A stretch of DNA of 64,000 nucleotides from Fasciola hepatica (lineage: Eukaryota > Platyhelminthes > Trematoda > Plagiorchiida > Fasciolidae). The position numbers were made by a program, and so were the translations under genes. Below are positions 1 to 11,533 of the stretch, piece after piece. The stretch's first letter is position 1. Every line of letters starts with the position of its first letter. The notes below the pieces were generated by a model that was given only the letters and a program-made list of their open reading frames with translations, searched no databases and was not told where the DNA came from. The stretch covers positions 756,501 through 820,500 of the forward strand of contig CANUEZ040000180.1 of the NCBI GenBank assembly GCA_948099385.1, in the 5' to 3' direction.

Positions 1-58
1 CCTAACAAACCACCAGCGCTGTGGGCTCCCATAGATTGGGCCTCTGTGGATTCGTCGC

Positions 59-391
59 ATGAGGCTCTACCTGGTTTTCCCCTTTAAGCGAATCCATAAC
101 CAGGCCTACACTTCTTATCCTATCTCATTCGCTGCCCCCTGTTCCTACCCCGTCCGACATGGGGCCTCCTCTCTCCCTATCCCTCATTCTAATCCCAGTC
201 TGAAGTCCCGGTTCTTTCTGTCAGCCCATTCAAAAATCTACACTAAGCTCTCCCTTAGCTTACGCAGTTCCTCCTCAATGTTCGCTTTTAGGCGCGCACT
301 TGTGTTATACTTAACAGTTCCCAACTCTATACTGCTCACCAGTGAGCTCGTCCTCGACGATCTGGCCTTTGAAAGAGGCCTCACACTGTGA
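59..391 (+). pseudogene. LINE ORF2 C-terminus (CR1-like), partial
   Basis: This stretch encodes the last ~110 residues of a LINE ORF2, downstream of the reverse transcriptase domain. It aligns by eye with the C-termini at 47,417-47,776 (+) and 20,626-21,033 (-). Shared features are the order SRFFL...(K/R)I(Y/W)..L, then a short run ending in a YL/FL..P block, and a final (A/A)(F/Y)E(R/K)G motif before the stop. The reading frame runs back towards position 1, so the ATG at 59 is only the first methionine and not a real start. The family role of this tail is not established. The stop at 389-391 is followed directly by the 3' UTR. Confidence 0.7.
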
Positions 392-825
392 CTCTACTAC
401 CTGTGCGCCACAGGCCAATAGGTATACCCCATGCTCGGCACTTCCCCCCTTGATATTGCCGCGAACTACGGCCATTGCCTTCCCTGATCCATAGCGAACT
501 TACCTCCTGCCTTCATAAGATAACCCTGTTTCTCATTCATGTTTATCTGTTACCCATCATTTTTATTTATTCTCTCCTCAGTATCCGTTGCTCCTCAGCT
601 GGGGCACACCCAGACTGCCATCCTCTATCCCTTTTCCCTTTCCGTTGACACTCGATGTCGGCCAACCACTTCGAGCACTGTATTTACCATCTCCCTGGAG
701 GGTGCACCTGGATAAAATTACTACACGGTCGTCTTCCACTAGCTGTTCCCATATGGTTCCGCTGTCCATGGTCTCACATCTTGGTTAACTGATCCTGGAT
801 CATGCACCCCCATCGCTGCCGCTTT

Positions 826-1062
826 GCCCCCTGTACAATTATCATCAACCGCTCGCGCGGGTCGCTGTCAGCTCCACCGCTTCGGCCGGTGCACATCCGG
901 CGTGCAGGCCGTCCGCAACGATGTGCGAGCACAATTAGGCTGGTGGATCACACCTCCTGTGTTCACTTCACGAGGTGTTTTTCAGGTTGGTTGCCCAGCG
1001 CACGGCCGGTCCCACCCACTAGCACCGGTTGTGGATTGCACCATCTACATTTTCTCGGACTT
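826..1062 (+). repeat. GC-rich conserved patch in the LINE 3' UTR, copy 1
   Basis: A ~230-base GC-rich block sits about 230 bases after the cagctgg motif of this LINE 3' UTR. Related blocks occur in minus-strand LINEs at about 20,030-20,262 and 38,370-38,595. The core reads ccgcttcggccggtgcacat here and differs at a few positions in the other two. It stands out because the UTR around it has drifted much more. It may be a structured RNA signal of the LINE or a SINE captured by the family; the sequence alone does not decide. Confidence 0.6.
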
Positions 1063-3030
1063 CCGAATCTAGTACTGTCGGTTGAAAATTGCATGCTGCT
1101 TATCCCTTTTCCGCCACAGTTTGTTCGCCTATAATCCTTATCATCTTTTATCACATTCCAATTTTTTGCTGTAACACGGTATGCAAACCTTCCCATTCTG
1201 CCCGTCCTCCTATTGCCTCTTTCTATACTAACGTTTATTGCATTGAGTCACCATCGTCCTAAACACTCTGCCCTGCCGACGCTCGCCATTATCTCCTATT
1301 CCACTCGCCGTCATTGCCGGCTTCTATTCTATATTCACTTGGTGTTACTGTCTGCTCAGAATGCCCGTTGGTAGCAATCTTATACCCCACTGCCTGTTGT
1401 TTTGTTAAATCCCTCCTTGTTTTCCCTCCTCGTGCCCAATGCCATTATGCACCAGTGACACCCGCACCCGTGACCAGTCCGCATATTGGAACTTGCCGCT
1501 CCAAACTCTGCTTCCTCTACAGTCACATTTATTATCTACTCACCACCAACATTTTTTCCTTTTTTTGGCTCCGTGGTTTCCCTGTGGTTCTTTCTATTGT
1601 GCAGTGTCTCGATTAGCGTCCTCCTGCTTAATCCACTCGTCCGATTGACTGCTGGCAAGCATCTGCCCAGTTCCATTGCCCCAAATCCTTCGCGCATCCA
1701 TTTCTCGGGCCTTTTTGTTCTAATACTGGTTCACTTATCCTGGAACTTCCTGTTTCCTTCTTTTCTGCCTCTTTCGTGTTTCACCTGCAGTAAAGTGACC
1801 TCATTGGTCATGCCTTACTTGTGTCTCCTCGGCCATTGCTTTCATCCCTTGATCCGTTTGTTGCTCGCTACAGGCATTTATCTGTGCCCCCCAATGTGGT
1901 CCGCTTTTCCGTGTTCTACCGATTGTAAAGACAACGTTACCTCATGATATTCTTTTACAGTTACAAATCGTTTGATCTGTCACTACCCGATTCCTCTGGT
2001 CCGTCACCACATGTCGCACCTGCATTGATCAAATAATTAGACCCATTCTTACCTGTTCTCTTCGATCGTATCCCTCATTTTCACTCTTCTATGAACTGCT
2101 CCCTACAGTCCTCATCACGTCTGTGCTTCCGCATTTATTTTTTCTCTTTCTTTTGGGCCGCCATATCTACCTATCATGAAGCTAACTCACCACGATATTC
2201 CATAATTAATTCTACAACCATTTGATCTAACTGTACCTACCCCTCTCAGTGACTGACAATTTCTTTCTTGGACCCCAATAATATTGCTCTTGCTCCTCTT
2301 ATATCTGTACATATATATATATGTACTTGCGCATATATGTATATGTGCACTCGCTCTGCATCTTGCAGTTCCTCATCGGCCATTTCTCTTGCTGTCATCC
2401 CGCCGACAGTCATGATATGCATTCACCCCTCTTACATCCGTGCATCACGTCTACCGTATCCAATCCTTCTGAGTCCTTTTGCCATCCGATCCACCTTCTA
2501 CTTCCTGTATTTCTCGCTCCCTTTTTTCACGATGAGTTTTGTGCCCTGTCCGCCGACCATCCACTGCAGAGGACCAATGCTTCGTTGATATCTAATCCAC
2601 TGCAGCGCACCTCACTTTTTTTCCCCATCGTCCCTCACTACTGCAGTTTTGTTATGCCAATTTCTGTCCTTTCTCATGTATATCAGTCAGCCTCCAGATG
2701 TCTTCACCCGGACCAGTCACACTCCCCATCTGACCTTGACTTTTAAACTAACCGAGCGTCCACTTAAATCAGCCCTTGAGTTTATTTAAGCTCCCTACAT
2801 TCTCTGTGGTTTGCATACACTTATATTACCCTCAACCCTACCTTATTCCCCCTTCTGAGCCTTTTTATCCTACTTTTTCATGCAAATCTCCGCATTTTAA
2901 CGAATTATATCTGTCCATTTCATCACGTGTATAAACATGATTAATCACATGTCATGCTTTAGGAGTCTGCGATATAAACCAACATAATAATAATAATTAT
3001 CTTTACTGTTATTATTATTATTAATAATTG

Positions 3031-3949
3031 TAGTAAATGAACGGCTCACACCTAGAATACCCTCCCTCAGCGCGGGGTTGCAAGGGAAAAGGCGTCCCAA
3101 ACCTTCAGCCTAGACTGGCCCTTACGAAAAAAAAAACCCGCAACAGAGCCTGAAATTTTGGCCAGGTGTACCATAGGTTCTTCTGCTTGAGCTTACCTTA
3201 AGTGAGAGCGTATCGAGCTTTCCACACAGTCACACCAACCAAACGCTTTTCTCACTGTTACCATATACGGTCCACCCAAAATTTGGCCCGCTTTCCGAAG
3301 CCACGTAAAAGCGCCAATGTATTCTTACGGTGGCTCTCTTATGGGCCACCTAGGCGCAACATCCAAAGGTACATAAGGAGCATGTGCAAAATTAAACATA
3401 GGAGCATACCGACGCTCTTCTCAGTTCTCCTTTTCAGGGACATCGAACCACCCCTTTACTTTCGGGCCACTCCGTTTTGCCAGGATCCTGCTTTGACGGC
3501 AAACATCAACTATGCCTAGCACTTCTAACCACATCAGTATTAAGCATTCTATCGAAATCCTGAAGCCCGATGTACAACCTAGGATGGCTTAGCTGTCAGC
3601 CCAAAATACACCTCGGTGAAATGGAAGGCGCTGAGCACCGTAAAGCCAATTGATTTGGCAGAAAAAGTATCCTCCAGAAGCTTTGGGTAACTTTCAGCCA
3701 TCTTGTAAGTTTCCTCTGTACGTACCCACTGGATACCGGTGCCACGAAGGACGGATCTGGTGCACAGTCTTTAGCCTTCAATAGAAGTGTAAACTCACGC
3801 CGATGTCCAATAAGCTCTGACCAGTACTTAAGTTCATTCTCTTATCCACCCTCCGGGCGTGATCGAGAGTAGTCATTAGCACTTCTTACTGGGTTTATGC
3901 TGCGGCCACCTACGTCCTTTTTTATCTTCATTTCTTTTCCCTTGACATC
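3031..3949. other. No recognisable gene
   Basis: This stretch lies between the LINE tail and the RTE fragment. It holds a ten-A run near 3,126 and two short open frames (3,202-3,519 + and 3,596-3,781 -) whose translations match nothing I recognise. It could be unique host DNA or decayed repeat. Confidence 0.4.
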
Positions 3950-4960
3950 CACCCATCACCATCATAGCCATAATCGTATAGCTTTTAACGGTAGGGCAAG
4001 CTACACCGATCACTGCCTTTCCCACCATGTTGCACGTTGAATTGGAAGGTATGAATTTACAAGATGGATAGGGTATGGACCTACATGGGTGGGAAAATGG
4101 AAGAAGGCCCTAATAGCCAAAACAAGGAACACGCTGTCCATCTGTACAATTGCAGATCGATCATTCGTTCTGATTTGACAGGAAAAGACAACAAGACCGC
4201 CATTGTTCACGGTTCGCTGCCATATCCCTCAGTTTCTCCAGCCAACTGGTTGATGGATCTTCTGGACCCCAGCCACGAAGACTTGAGGAGCCTACTTCTC
4301 CCACGTTCGATGTGCATTTTTTCATTCCCCATTACCGAGTCATCTGTTGACCTCCTTGTAGCTTCTTCCACCCCAGAGCAGAAACGGAAAGTAGGGCACT
4401 GTGCAGGTAGACGTGCATCTGCCAAAAGTAACACGAGCCCTAGCCAACGAGGCCCACTAAGCCGGAAACGCGGTGATAGGGAACTCCCTGAAGTGGTATC
4501 CAGCACTCGATTTCTGACTTCAATATTGCTCACTCAGCCATTCCATCCAATCTTAATGGTATAACGCAAGCATCGGTAGCCAAAAGCTTGAGGGCGAGGA
4601 ATGTCTTCTGCAAGCAGACCCCAAATCTTGCAACTACGCGGCAAAACTGAGGGCACTGCAGCACAATACACACGACCTATCAAATTTAGTGAAATATCAG
4701 GTTGCAGCCGCAAGTGCCTCCGCCCACTAATACTTTTCCACTCACTCTCCCCGGGCCTTTTGCCTGGTCCCAGCATCTTCCGTTTTCCATCCTTTGAGAG
4801 GGAACATCTTTTTTCCAGCACCCGACAGGAATAGCAAACCCTATCCCAGCCGGTATGTCCGCGAATTCTAGTCAGCGTGCTGATTAGAAGCCTAATATCT
4901 AAAACTTATCAGTGTCTGCCCGAAGCCTTGAATGACCATCGACGCATCAGCCCGTAAGCC
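3950..4960 (-). mobile_element. RTE-type LINE, C-terminal fragment
   Basis: Read on the minus strand, several frames give in order: a block with DISLNLIGRVYCAAVPSVL, then a helix-rich stretch with RWLG...ADARLPAQ, then GWGP-like and finally ANREQWRSCC. This order (RT thumb, (L/R)WLGH.LR...RLP, GWGP, then a terminal (A)QNR..WR motif) is typical of RTE/SR2-like LINEs of flatworms. At least two frameshifts separate the blocks (frames 4,821-4,534, 4,533-4,207 and one beyond). The 3' end is probably near 3,950-3,985, where a tatgatggtgatgg repeat resembles RTE tails. The catalytic RT motifs lie upstream and are not recognisable, so this is a short 5'-truncated copy. Confidence 0.7.
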
Positions 4961-5216
4961 ATCAGAAAGGTCTTGTTAATCAGCCGTCAAATGTTTTACC
5001 ATAACCCTCAGCTGAAAAGCCTTCTAGATTGCCGCCCTCTCCATCCAATTGGGATCCTGCTGGATACTGATTTATCTTCCGCAGCGCTCAGCTATAAACC
5101 TCGAGAACAGCTTGGTTTATTTGATCTGGATAATTCTGGCAGCCAAGTGATGCGGTCTGATTCGTGTCAAATGTGGTCTTACTGGAGCACTTCATTTGCT
5201 GGCTATTTAGCTCTTT

Positions 5217-5460
5217 GAGTTTTCTCAGCCACGAACAACCAACTCCCCCCCCCGTTTTCCGAACCACAAAACACTTACAATATTGACTGACTAATCTTAA
5301 TTTGATACTATAAATACCCCCCCCCACCGTTTTCTTCCGAAAATATGCGTTCTTATCATATATATATATATGTATGTATGTATGTAACTGTATAAGCAAG
5401 GGGACGAAGTTACCGAAAACAAGCTTGTTCGCTATCGTGCCTTTTTCCATAATGCAATAG
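5217..5460 (+). repeat. PLE direct repeat, left copy (pseudo-LTR)
   Basis: It matches 7,960-8,200 over about 240 bases with few differences, apart from length changes in C runs (about 5,246 and 5,318) and in a TA/TATG microsatellite (about 5,357-5,383). The part at 5,403-5,430 is identical between the two copies. Confidence 0.85.
5403..5430 (+). other. Hammerhead-like motif in the PLE repeat, left copy
   Basis: The stretch contains GACGA, then CGAAA, then the 12-base palindrome AACAAGCTTGTT followed by C. This resembles the second core box, the short palindromic stem III and the cleavage base of the type I hammerhead ribozymes described in PLE terminal repeats. The first core box should read CTGANGA but here reads GGGACGA, so activity is doubtful. 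The motif is identical at 8,137-8,164. Confidence 0.35.
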
Positions 5461-5469
5461 GATCATTCA

Positions 5470-7895
5470 GGGAATTGCGCAGTTGCAGCGATAAAGTGGT
5501 CGTCAAAGATCTGAACATTTATTTGTACTTCGGGACCAGACTTGCGGAAACGAGAGCAACGATCTATTTTCTTGACAGCTGTGTCCAACAAAATGAATTT
5601 CCGAGGACCTATTGGAAATCACTGAGACGTGTTTGAATAAGACCCGATTCAGTTACTCTGAAAAGTCACGCGAGAAATCAAATGGATACCCTACAAATGA
5701 GCACACAGCAGTTTGAACAAAACAGCTCACAAAGGAGACATGTTATCGATGGCCTAGACAAGTACCAAAGCGTCCGGTTTGAGCGGTTCGTTGCTGATGT
5801 GATCACAAAACGAAACGATAAGAAGATAGTCAAACTGCAGGACACCGTAAACGGACTAATCTCCCAAGAAATCCAGAGCGGTACTTGCTCAACTTTTCCA
5901 GTTTGTTTGTGGATGCACCACTCCTGGAAGCCTTATCAGTGGGTTTGAGTTGCTCTTGTCCAAGGCTGAGGAATGATCAACTGGATGTAGAAGTGCGGTT
6001 TGAAAATGTATACGCTCAAACTCGTTCACTAGCAGCAACATCATAAGAGGCGATTGAAGATTTCAAATCTTTTTTTGTTGACTGCTTTTATCAATACCAT
6101 TGAAACCAGAAGAAATTTAAAAGCATTATCAGTAACCGAATCAGGAGAGCTTTAACTGTTCTAAGGGAAATACTGACATTGTTATTGCCGGACCTGACAA
6201 ATGCTTCGGAGTTGTGCTAATGAATCGCAAAGACTACATTGATAAAATGGATAACTTTCTAAGTGACTCGACAAAATTTACGGGATCCAAAGAAGAGAAG
6301 GACAGAACTAAGGCAGTGGAAGAACAACTTACTGCAGTCCTGAGACTATTGAAAGATCGAAATTATATTTTGAATGGCTATTATGAACAGTTACGACCTA
6401 CTGGCACTAGTATTCCTCGTCTATATGGCTTACCGAAGATACATTAATCGGGAGTACCACTGAGACCGATGCCTGATATGGGCAATTCTCCCTACCAATC
6501 TACTGCTCTTTGGCTCTTCTATATTTTGGAACCAGTACGCAGAAGCATTGCCCAGTACAAACTTAATGACACATTTCAGTTCGTGGAATTAATAAAGGAA
6601 CAAAAATACGAGAGGACTTAAAATGGCATCTCTGGAAGTAACCTCACTATTTACGAGCGCCCCACTTCTAGAAACTATTGAATATTTGTGCAGTTATATA
6701 ATCGAAAACGAAATAAACGCTGGTATATCGGCAGCCAGTCGGAGAGAACTACTACTACGATGCACGCTAAATGTTCTGCTCGGCTTCAACAACAAGCCTT
6801 ACTGACAAATTGATGGAGTAGCAATGGGCTCGCCTCCGGGAACCCTACTTGCCGACATTTTCGTTGCCAAGCTGGAGAACGGGGTACTCAAAGACACCGT
6901 AGAGAGAGACTACCAAGCTACTGCCGGCATTTGGACGACATTTTCATTATGATCGGCAAAAATTTTCTCCTAGATGAACTACTGGAAAAGTTTAATCAGG
7001 CTCACAGGGCGCTCAGTTTCACATCCGAAGTGGAATTGGACGGCCACTTTCATTTTCTGGATGTAGACATTACGAAAAGGGGAAATGGGAAGCCCGCCTG
7101 CCGCGTCTATCGTAAGCCAACATGGACGGGCCAATACACACATCTTGCCAGCTTCATGCCTTTAAAACGCGAACAGAACCTAGTCCGATCCCTAGCGCCT
7201 CGCATATGAAAGATCTGTTCCGGGGAAACAATGAGTGAGGAATTAGATCACATAAGACAAATATTACTAAACAACGAGTACCCTAAAGCTTCATTCACAA
7301 GAACATTTCGGAAGTACCCAAGCGACCATTATTAATCACCGCCAAGAAGAAAGAATTGCGCATGCATCTTCCCTTCAAAGGATATGGTAAATGCGAACTG
7401 CTAGTTCGGCGCGTAAGGGATGCAACCACCCGTACATTTCCCGCTGTTACTCTACGCTCCCACTTCACAAGCCATTCAATGATTTTTATGAATCTTAAAG
7501 ACAAAATGTCTGTCCTTTCCTCCTCCATGTTAATCCATTCATTTGTTTGTTCATGTTCAGCAAGCTATGTAGGCAAATCGACAAGGCAACTGTCCCAAAG
7601 AATCAAGGAACACAAATCAGCTTGGCTGAGGACAGGAACCAAAAGAACCATAACTAGTGCAATCTTAGCGTACCTTGCCGGGACAAGGCACCAGGTGGAC
7701 AACGGAGTCTCCAAGATAATTTTCAAATTGCCTGTGAATCCTTCGAAGATTGTTTACCAAATCACTTTGGGAATAGCGGAGGCAGTGGGGATTAGGCTGT
7801 TCAATCCATCGCTTTGTTCACACAAACGATTTGTCAAATCACTTCAGCTACCCTGGCCGCGATCGGAAAATGGGAGAAAAAAACATGGTGAGCTC
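5470..7895 (+). pseudogene. Penelope-type RT with GIY-YIG endonuclease, broken
   Basis: The product would copy element RNA and nick target DNA in the nucleus. In order the sequence shows: an N-terminal part (5,682-5,948, then broken); a block at 6,214-6,447 with VLMNRKDYIDKMDNFL and SIPRLYGLPKIH; a palm block at 6,623-6,805 starting MASLEVTSLFT with CTLNVLL; VAMGSP at about 6,820; the catalytic LDDIF at 6,931-6,945; FLDVDI at about 7,054; and the C-terminus at 7,356-8,036, where SYVGKSTRQLSQRIKEH is the GIY-YIG-like core. The catalytic DD pair is present. The reading frame is interrupted many times (for example the stop after PKIH at 6,445 and shifts near 6,800-6,930 and 7,207-7,350). Family assignment is firm; activity is excluded for this copy. 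Confidence 0.85.
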
Positions 7896-7959
7896 AACGG
7901 CGACCTTTTGTTCCTGACAGAAAGCAGCCAACCTACCCCAGATGTACTTTCTACACCAA

Positions 7960-8200
7960 GTTTTCCCAACCACGACCAACCAACTTCCCCCCCCCGTTTT
8001 CCGAACCACAAAACACCTATAATATTGACTGACTAATCTTAATTTGATACTGTAAATACCCACCCCCCCCCCGTTTTCTTCCGAAAATATGCGTTCCTAT
8101 CATATATATATATATATATAACTTTATAAGCCAGGGGACGAAGTTACCGAAAACAAGCTTGTTCGCTATCGCGCCTTTTTCTATTATGCATTTTCATTAT
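7960..8200 (+). repeat. PLE direct repeat, right copy (pseudo-LTR)
   Basis: It is the partner of 5,217-5,460, with the same order of C runs, TA microsatellite (8,102-8,121), hammerhead-like motif (8,137-8,164) and a final gcc-T5 stretch. The copies diverge after about 8,200. Confidence 0.85.
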
Positions 8201-8205
8201 TCAGA

Positions 8206-8520
8206 GAAGAAAATACTCCAAATCCTTGAGCCTCGCTCTTCTGGCTATTCTGATGTATCGTTTCCCTTACCGACGTCTCCCTCCGGGCTTGCGTAACAAA
8301 AGACCATACCCTCAATCCTACTGCGCCAGTAACCAGTATCGATGATTTTTGACCGACATGCCTAGCCAGGTTCCGCTGACAACTTCGTCCAACGACTTAT
8401 AATCCTTCTGCCTTGAAAATACGTTTCTTATTCCGGAAGTGAATCGTGTTCACAGGTTAATTTCCTTTACTAATGACATTCACCCATTGATATAATGCAC
8501 CTGGCTGAAACCTCACTTTA
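8206..8520. other. No recognisable gene
   Basis: A spacer between the PLE and the next LINE. I see no repeat or coding signal in it; part of it may be the 5' UTR of that LINE. Confidence 0.4.
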
Positions 8521-8529
8521 TCACCAACC

Positions 8530-9351
8530 ATGCTGAAGCACCTCTCTAAAAAACTGTTCGGTGATACCCATCCTCCCAGAAAGTCTCAGTATAGTGGACG
8601 TGCAAACCCAAAGTACCATAAGACATGCTCCTTTTTAACTCCCAGTGCGATTCAGAAAGGCCCAGGAAGCCCGATAAATTTACATATTCATACTTCCAAC
8701 AGGGTAGTAAGGCTTCAGCCCAGGAAAACACGATTGCTATCTTCTTTGTGCCGCACTCCCCCTGACCCGACCTGCTTTACACCTGCAAGTCCTTCGGCGT
8801 CACTCTTAAGACTATATTTTTGTGATCACGTCAATCCGTGTATCATAATTTGTACATATTTCCACCAAAAGTGTCAAGGAAGTTGCATCTATGTGCCATG
8901 TTTGTTGGAAGTTTGTTCGCCGTCTCGACAATCCTTTCAGTGTGATGGGAGTGACGGCTGGGTCCACCCGGAATGCTCCGAACTAAACAGTGACCTCTAT
9001 GAAGTCCTCGACAAATGCTATGTGAATTTGCTCAAAACGCTGTTCGTCGGATGCACTGAGCTATCGACTTCTGCGTGGTCTGCAAAGCACTCGGTGAGAA
9101 TGGCGCTCTTTGTCACAGGAAGACAGGGTCATCACCATCAACATCATCTCCGCCATCAACCCACTTATCACTGTCCAAAACAACAGCAGCATGATCATCT
9201 TCACCAGCGTCATCAAGGCCACCATCATTATCGCTGCCAGAGAAGAAGGCTTCCACTGGGGGTAAAACCTGCTGCACTCGCGGATCTATTATGTGCTACG
9301 ACCACGGGCAATACATATGTTTTGTCCCAGGTTTCTTCGCCGCCCAGCTAG
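8530..9351 (+). pseudogene. LINE ORF1-like protein with PHD-type finger
   Basis: A 273-residue open frame, long for this window. Residues ~129-160 contain CSPSRQSFQCDG then WVHPECSELN and a following LYEVL. The C..C...CDG(C)DGWVH..C pattern is a PHD-like zinc finger, known from ORF1 of some CR1 LINEs, where ORF1 is thought to bind and chaperone the element RNA. One expected cysteine (CDGCD) is serine here. Residues ~202-240 are strongly His/Gln-rich (HHHQHHLRHQ and similar), which could be a genuine low-complexity linker or a frame change over CAT/CAC-rich DNA. Several ATGs precede the finger and the true start is uncertain. Downstream frames at 9,293-9,829 probably continue the protein after a frameshift. 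Function is inferred from position, just upstream of the endonuclease. Confidence 0.55.
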
Positions 9352-10164
9352 GCTTTTGTGGCTTCGCACCAGAATGCCTGCCGTGCGGAGTCACAAGCTG
9401 AGGCTGCTTTGCCAGCACCTGCAACTGGAAACCAGAATTATGGAATGGATGCCACCTTGCTCCCGGTACCGAGATCAATTTATGTTTACACACGTGCGGG
9501 GAAAGCAACAACTTCAGGTAATGCACCCACTACAACAAAGCACCGCCAAAACAAGAAGGGTCTCTCACCCCACTGGCATTCCCTACGGTCATCCAACCGG
9601 AAAGAATGACGCGGGGATTAAACCAAAGCAGGCTCCAAGGTCACCCCCATCTCCACGATCTCACCGCATTTTTGCTTCCAACCCCCCAAGGGCGACAGTA
9701 GCAGTTCCCCAGGTACGCCTCAGCCACAATCTCTTGCCACTGTGGGCCATCCTCGGGAGTCTGTTCACGGAGAGAGCCGATCGTTTGGCCGAGTCATCTC
9801 GTGTTAAGGCAGCTTTCCGCTTGGGTTAACTGCGAGACGGCTTAGGATAGCAAATGCCGAAGACTGTTCTTCATTCCCCACGAGCAAGCAGAGTCACTGC
9901 TGCAACTTTCTCGGCCATTTAAGGGCAAAAAAGAGCGGTTACTTAAGGATCTCAACTCGGAGGACTGTCAGACGCACTAGCAAGCCCGTAAAGAAATGTG
10001 AGAGCACAGTGAAAATGATGAGGTCAATCTCTACATTTAGGACTTCAGTGCCATGAAGAGGAAACTGCGGTTGATATGGCCGCCTAGAGCCACCATTCGC
10101 TCGAAGGCCCCCGTCCGCGGAGGCCCAAAAGTTAACACCTCCCCAAAACAATAAAAATGGTCAA

Positions 10165-10930
10165 GTGGCAGTTTTCTCAGTGATGTTCGCGGGGTTACTC
10201 AACAAGCCTAACGAACTGGATTTATTCGCATCAGCCACACGATCTGCGATCATAGCTCTCACCGAAACCTGGCTGAATGAGGGGGTGTAGGACGCGGAAA
10301 TATCTCTCCCAGGCTACTACCTAGTCCGTTCGAACAGAGTTCGGTCCAGAGGTAAAGGGGGCGTATTGATGAACACCAGAGATGAGGTCTCAGCACATAC
10401 GCTTGATCTATATATGAACCCTCAAGGACTTAGTGAGGCGCTATGGTGCAAGACGAAACTGACCAGTTGCGGATGCTTGGCGCTAGGTCCGCTCTATATG
10501 GCACTGGCTACTGAGCAGTTAATATGCTACCTTGCATGTGGCTCTGAGCAACGGTGGGATACTTTTCGGTTCTGGGTGACTACATCACGTCCCATATTGA
10601 TCAGCAGGCTAACTGCAACACTGCAGCAGCAGATAATTTCTCCCAACACCTGCACATGACAGTGTGCGGTCTGGCGCTTCTCCAACATGTTCATGAGCCT
10701 ACCCGCTTTATGAATCAACAGAAGTCCATTTGGGACCTAGTTATTACTCTCCGGGCCCCAGATGTTACCTGTATAAATGTACAACCCCTTATTGGGGGGA
10801 GTATTACCCCCGCCTTGGACGTAAACCGGAGGCGGTGGGCTCACACCTTCCGGACACTGCACCGTGAACCAAATACCTGGAGCGTATCCTTTGACAATGT
10901 GAGGGCAGCAGCCCAAAACCTGACTTAGGA
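10165..10930 (+). pseudogene. LINE ORF2 endonuclease domain, degenerate
   Basis: The translation shows IIALTETWLNEG at about 10,250 (the catalytic glutamate block), then PGYYLVRSNR and GKGGVL, and at about 10,566 SVLGDYITSHID, where GDFN is expected. LINE endonucleases of this fold nick target DNA to prime reverse transcription. The asparagine of GD(F)N is missing, a stop lies at about 10,288, and the rest is spread over two frames (10,366-10,659 and 10,554-10,928). The copy cannot be active. Confidence 0.7.
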
Positions 10931-11533
10931 GAATGAGGATCAATACAATGTTAACCTGGCCTGGCGTCTTATCAGAGATGTAATTCACCAACTGGTACGG
11001 AGGTTTGCCCCGCCACAACGTCGATAGCCACACTCCTAGGGCCTCCACTGTTTGACGAGGAGCACCGAGGCATACTCTGCAGAAGAAACGGAGCTTTAAG
11101 ACAGTGCCGCGAAACAGCCGTGGGTTGTGAGGCGTTCAAACAACTACGAACCAAATGCTTTTTCTCAAAGTTGGTCAAATGATGCAGATTCCAGGGGGGA
11201 CTGGCAGCCAAACAAGTGCATACACCAAAAAGACTATTTGCATGCTTCAAGGGGCGAAAAAGAGCAAAACAAGGCATGCCTGCATTTAAGGTGGTCAGGA
11301 TGGTGGCCGCTTCCAGTGTACCTGGGGCAGATGCTCTAGGATGCCAATAAATATCGGCTTTTATGGGTGACGTAACTTGATCGCCACTCTCGTCCGCGTC
11401 ACGGCCTTAAATGGCAGTTCTAAGGTCTCTTGGGCCACATACACCATCCGGACCGGGTGGAATCCAACCAGTGGTATTTTTGGAGCTGTGAGAGGTTCTC
11501 GCGGGCTCAGTCACCAAGTTACTCAACACCTCA

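Larger units (their letters stand above)
1..3030 (+). mobile_element. 3' part of a CR1-like LINE with a long 3' UTR
   Basis: The window opens inside a non-LTR retrotransposon. The end of its ORF2 lies at 1-391 and about 2.6 kb of pyrimidine-rich 3' UTR follows. The UTR ends at about 2,983-3,030 in ATA/ATT repeats, preceded by a segment (catgcttt..ataaacca) that is matched, reversed, at the left ends of the minus-strand copies at 11,822 and 37,031. A motif around 590-610 (cagctgggg...cagactgcc) recurs after the ORF2 of the copies near 20,520 (-), 29,010, 49,055 and 50,565 (+). The element is truncated only by the window edge. The UTR holds a TA-rich microsatellite at about 2,308-2,350. I see no gene in the UTR; its short ORFs are unconvincing. 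Confidence 0.75.
5217..8205 (+). mobile_element. Penelope-like element (PLE)
   Basis: A ~3-kb element carries one broken coding region for a Penelope-type reverse transcriptase and a C-terminal GIY-YIG endonuclease. It is bounded by two ~240-bp direct repeats (5,217-5,460 and 7,960-8,200), the arrangement called pseudo-LTRs in this class. Orientation is given by the coding strand. The coding part has several stops and frameshifts, so the copy is dead. The neighbours are an RTE fragment on the left and a CR1-like LINE on the right, with no shared function. Target-site duplications were not found by eye. Confidence 0.85.

Noticed and set aside
3202..3781. Frames at 3,202-3,519 (+) and 3,596-3,781 (-) as genes or retroelement parts
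   Set aside because: No motif order of any family could be matched on either strand; left as unassigned.
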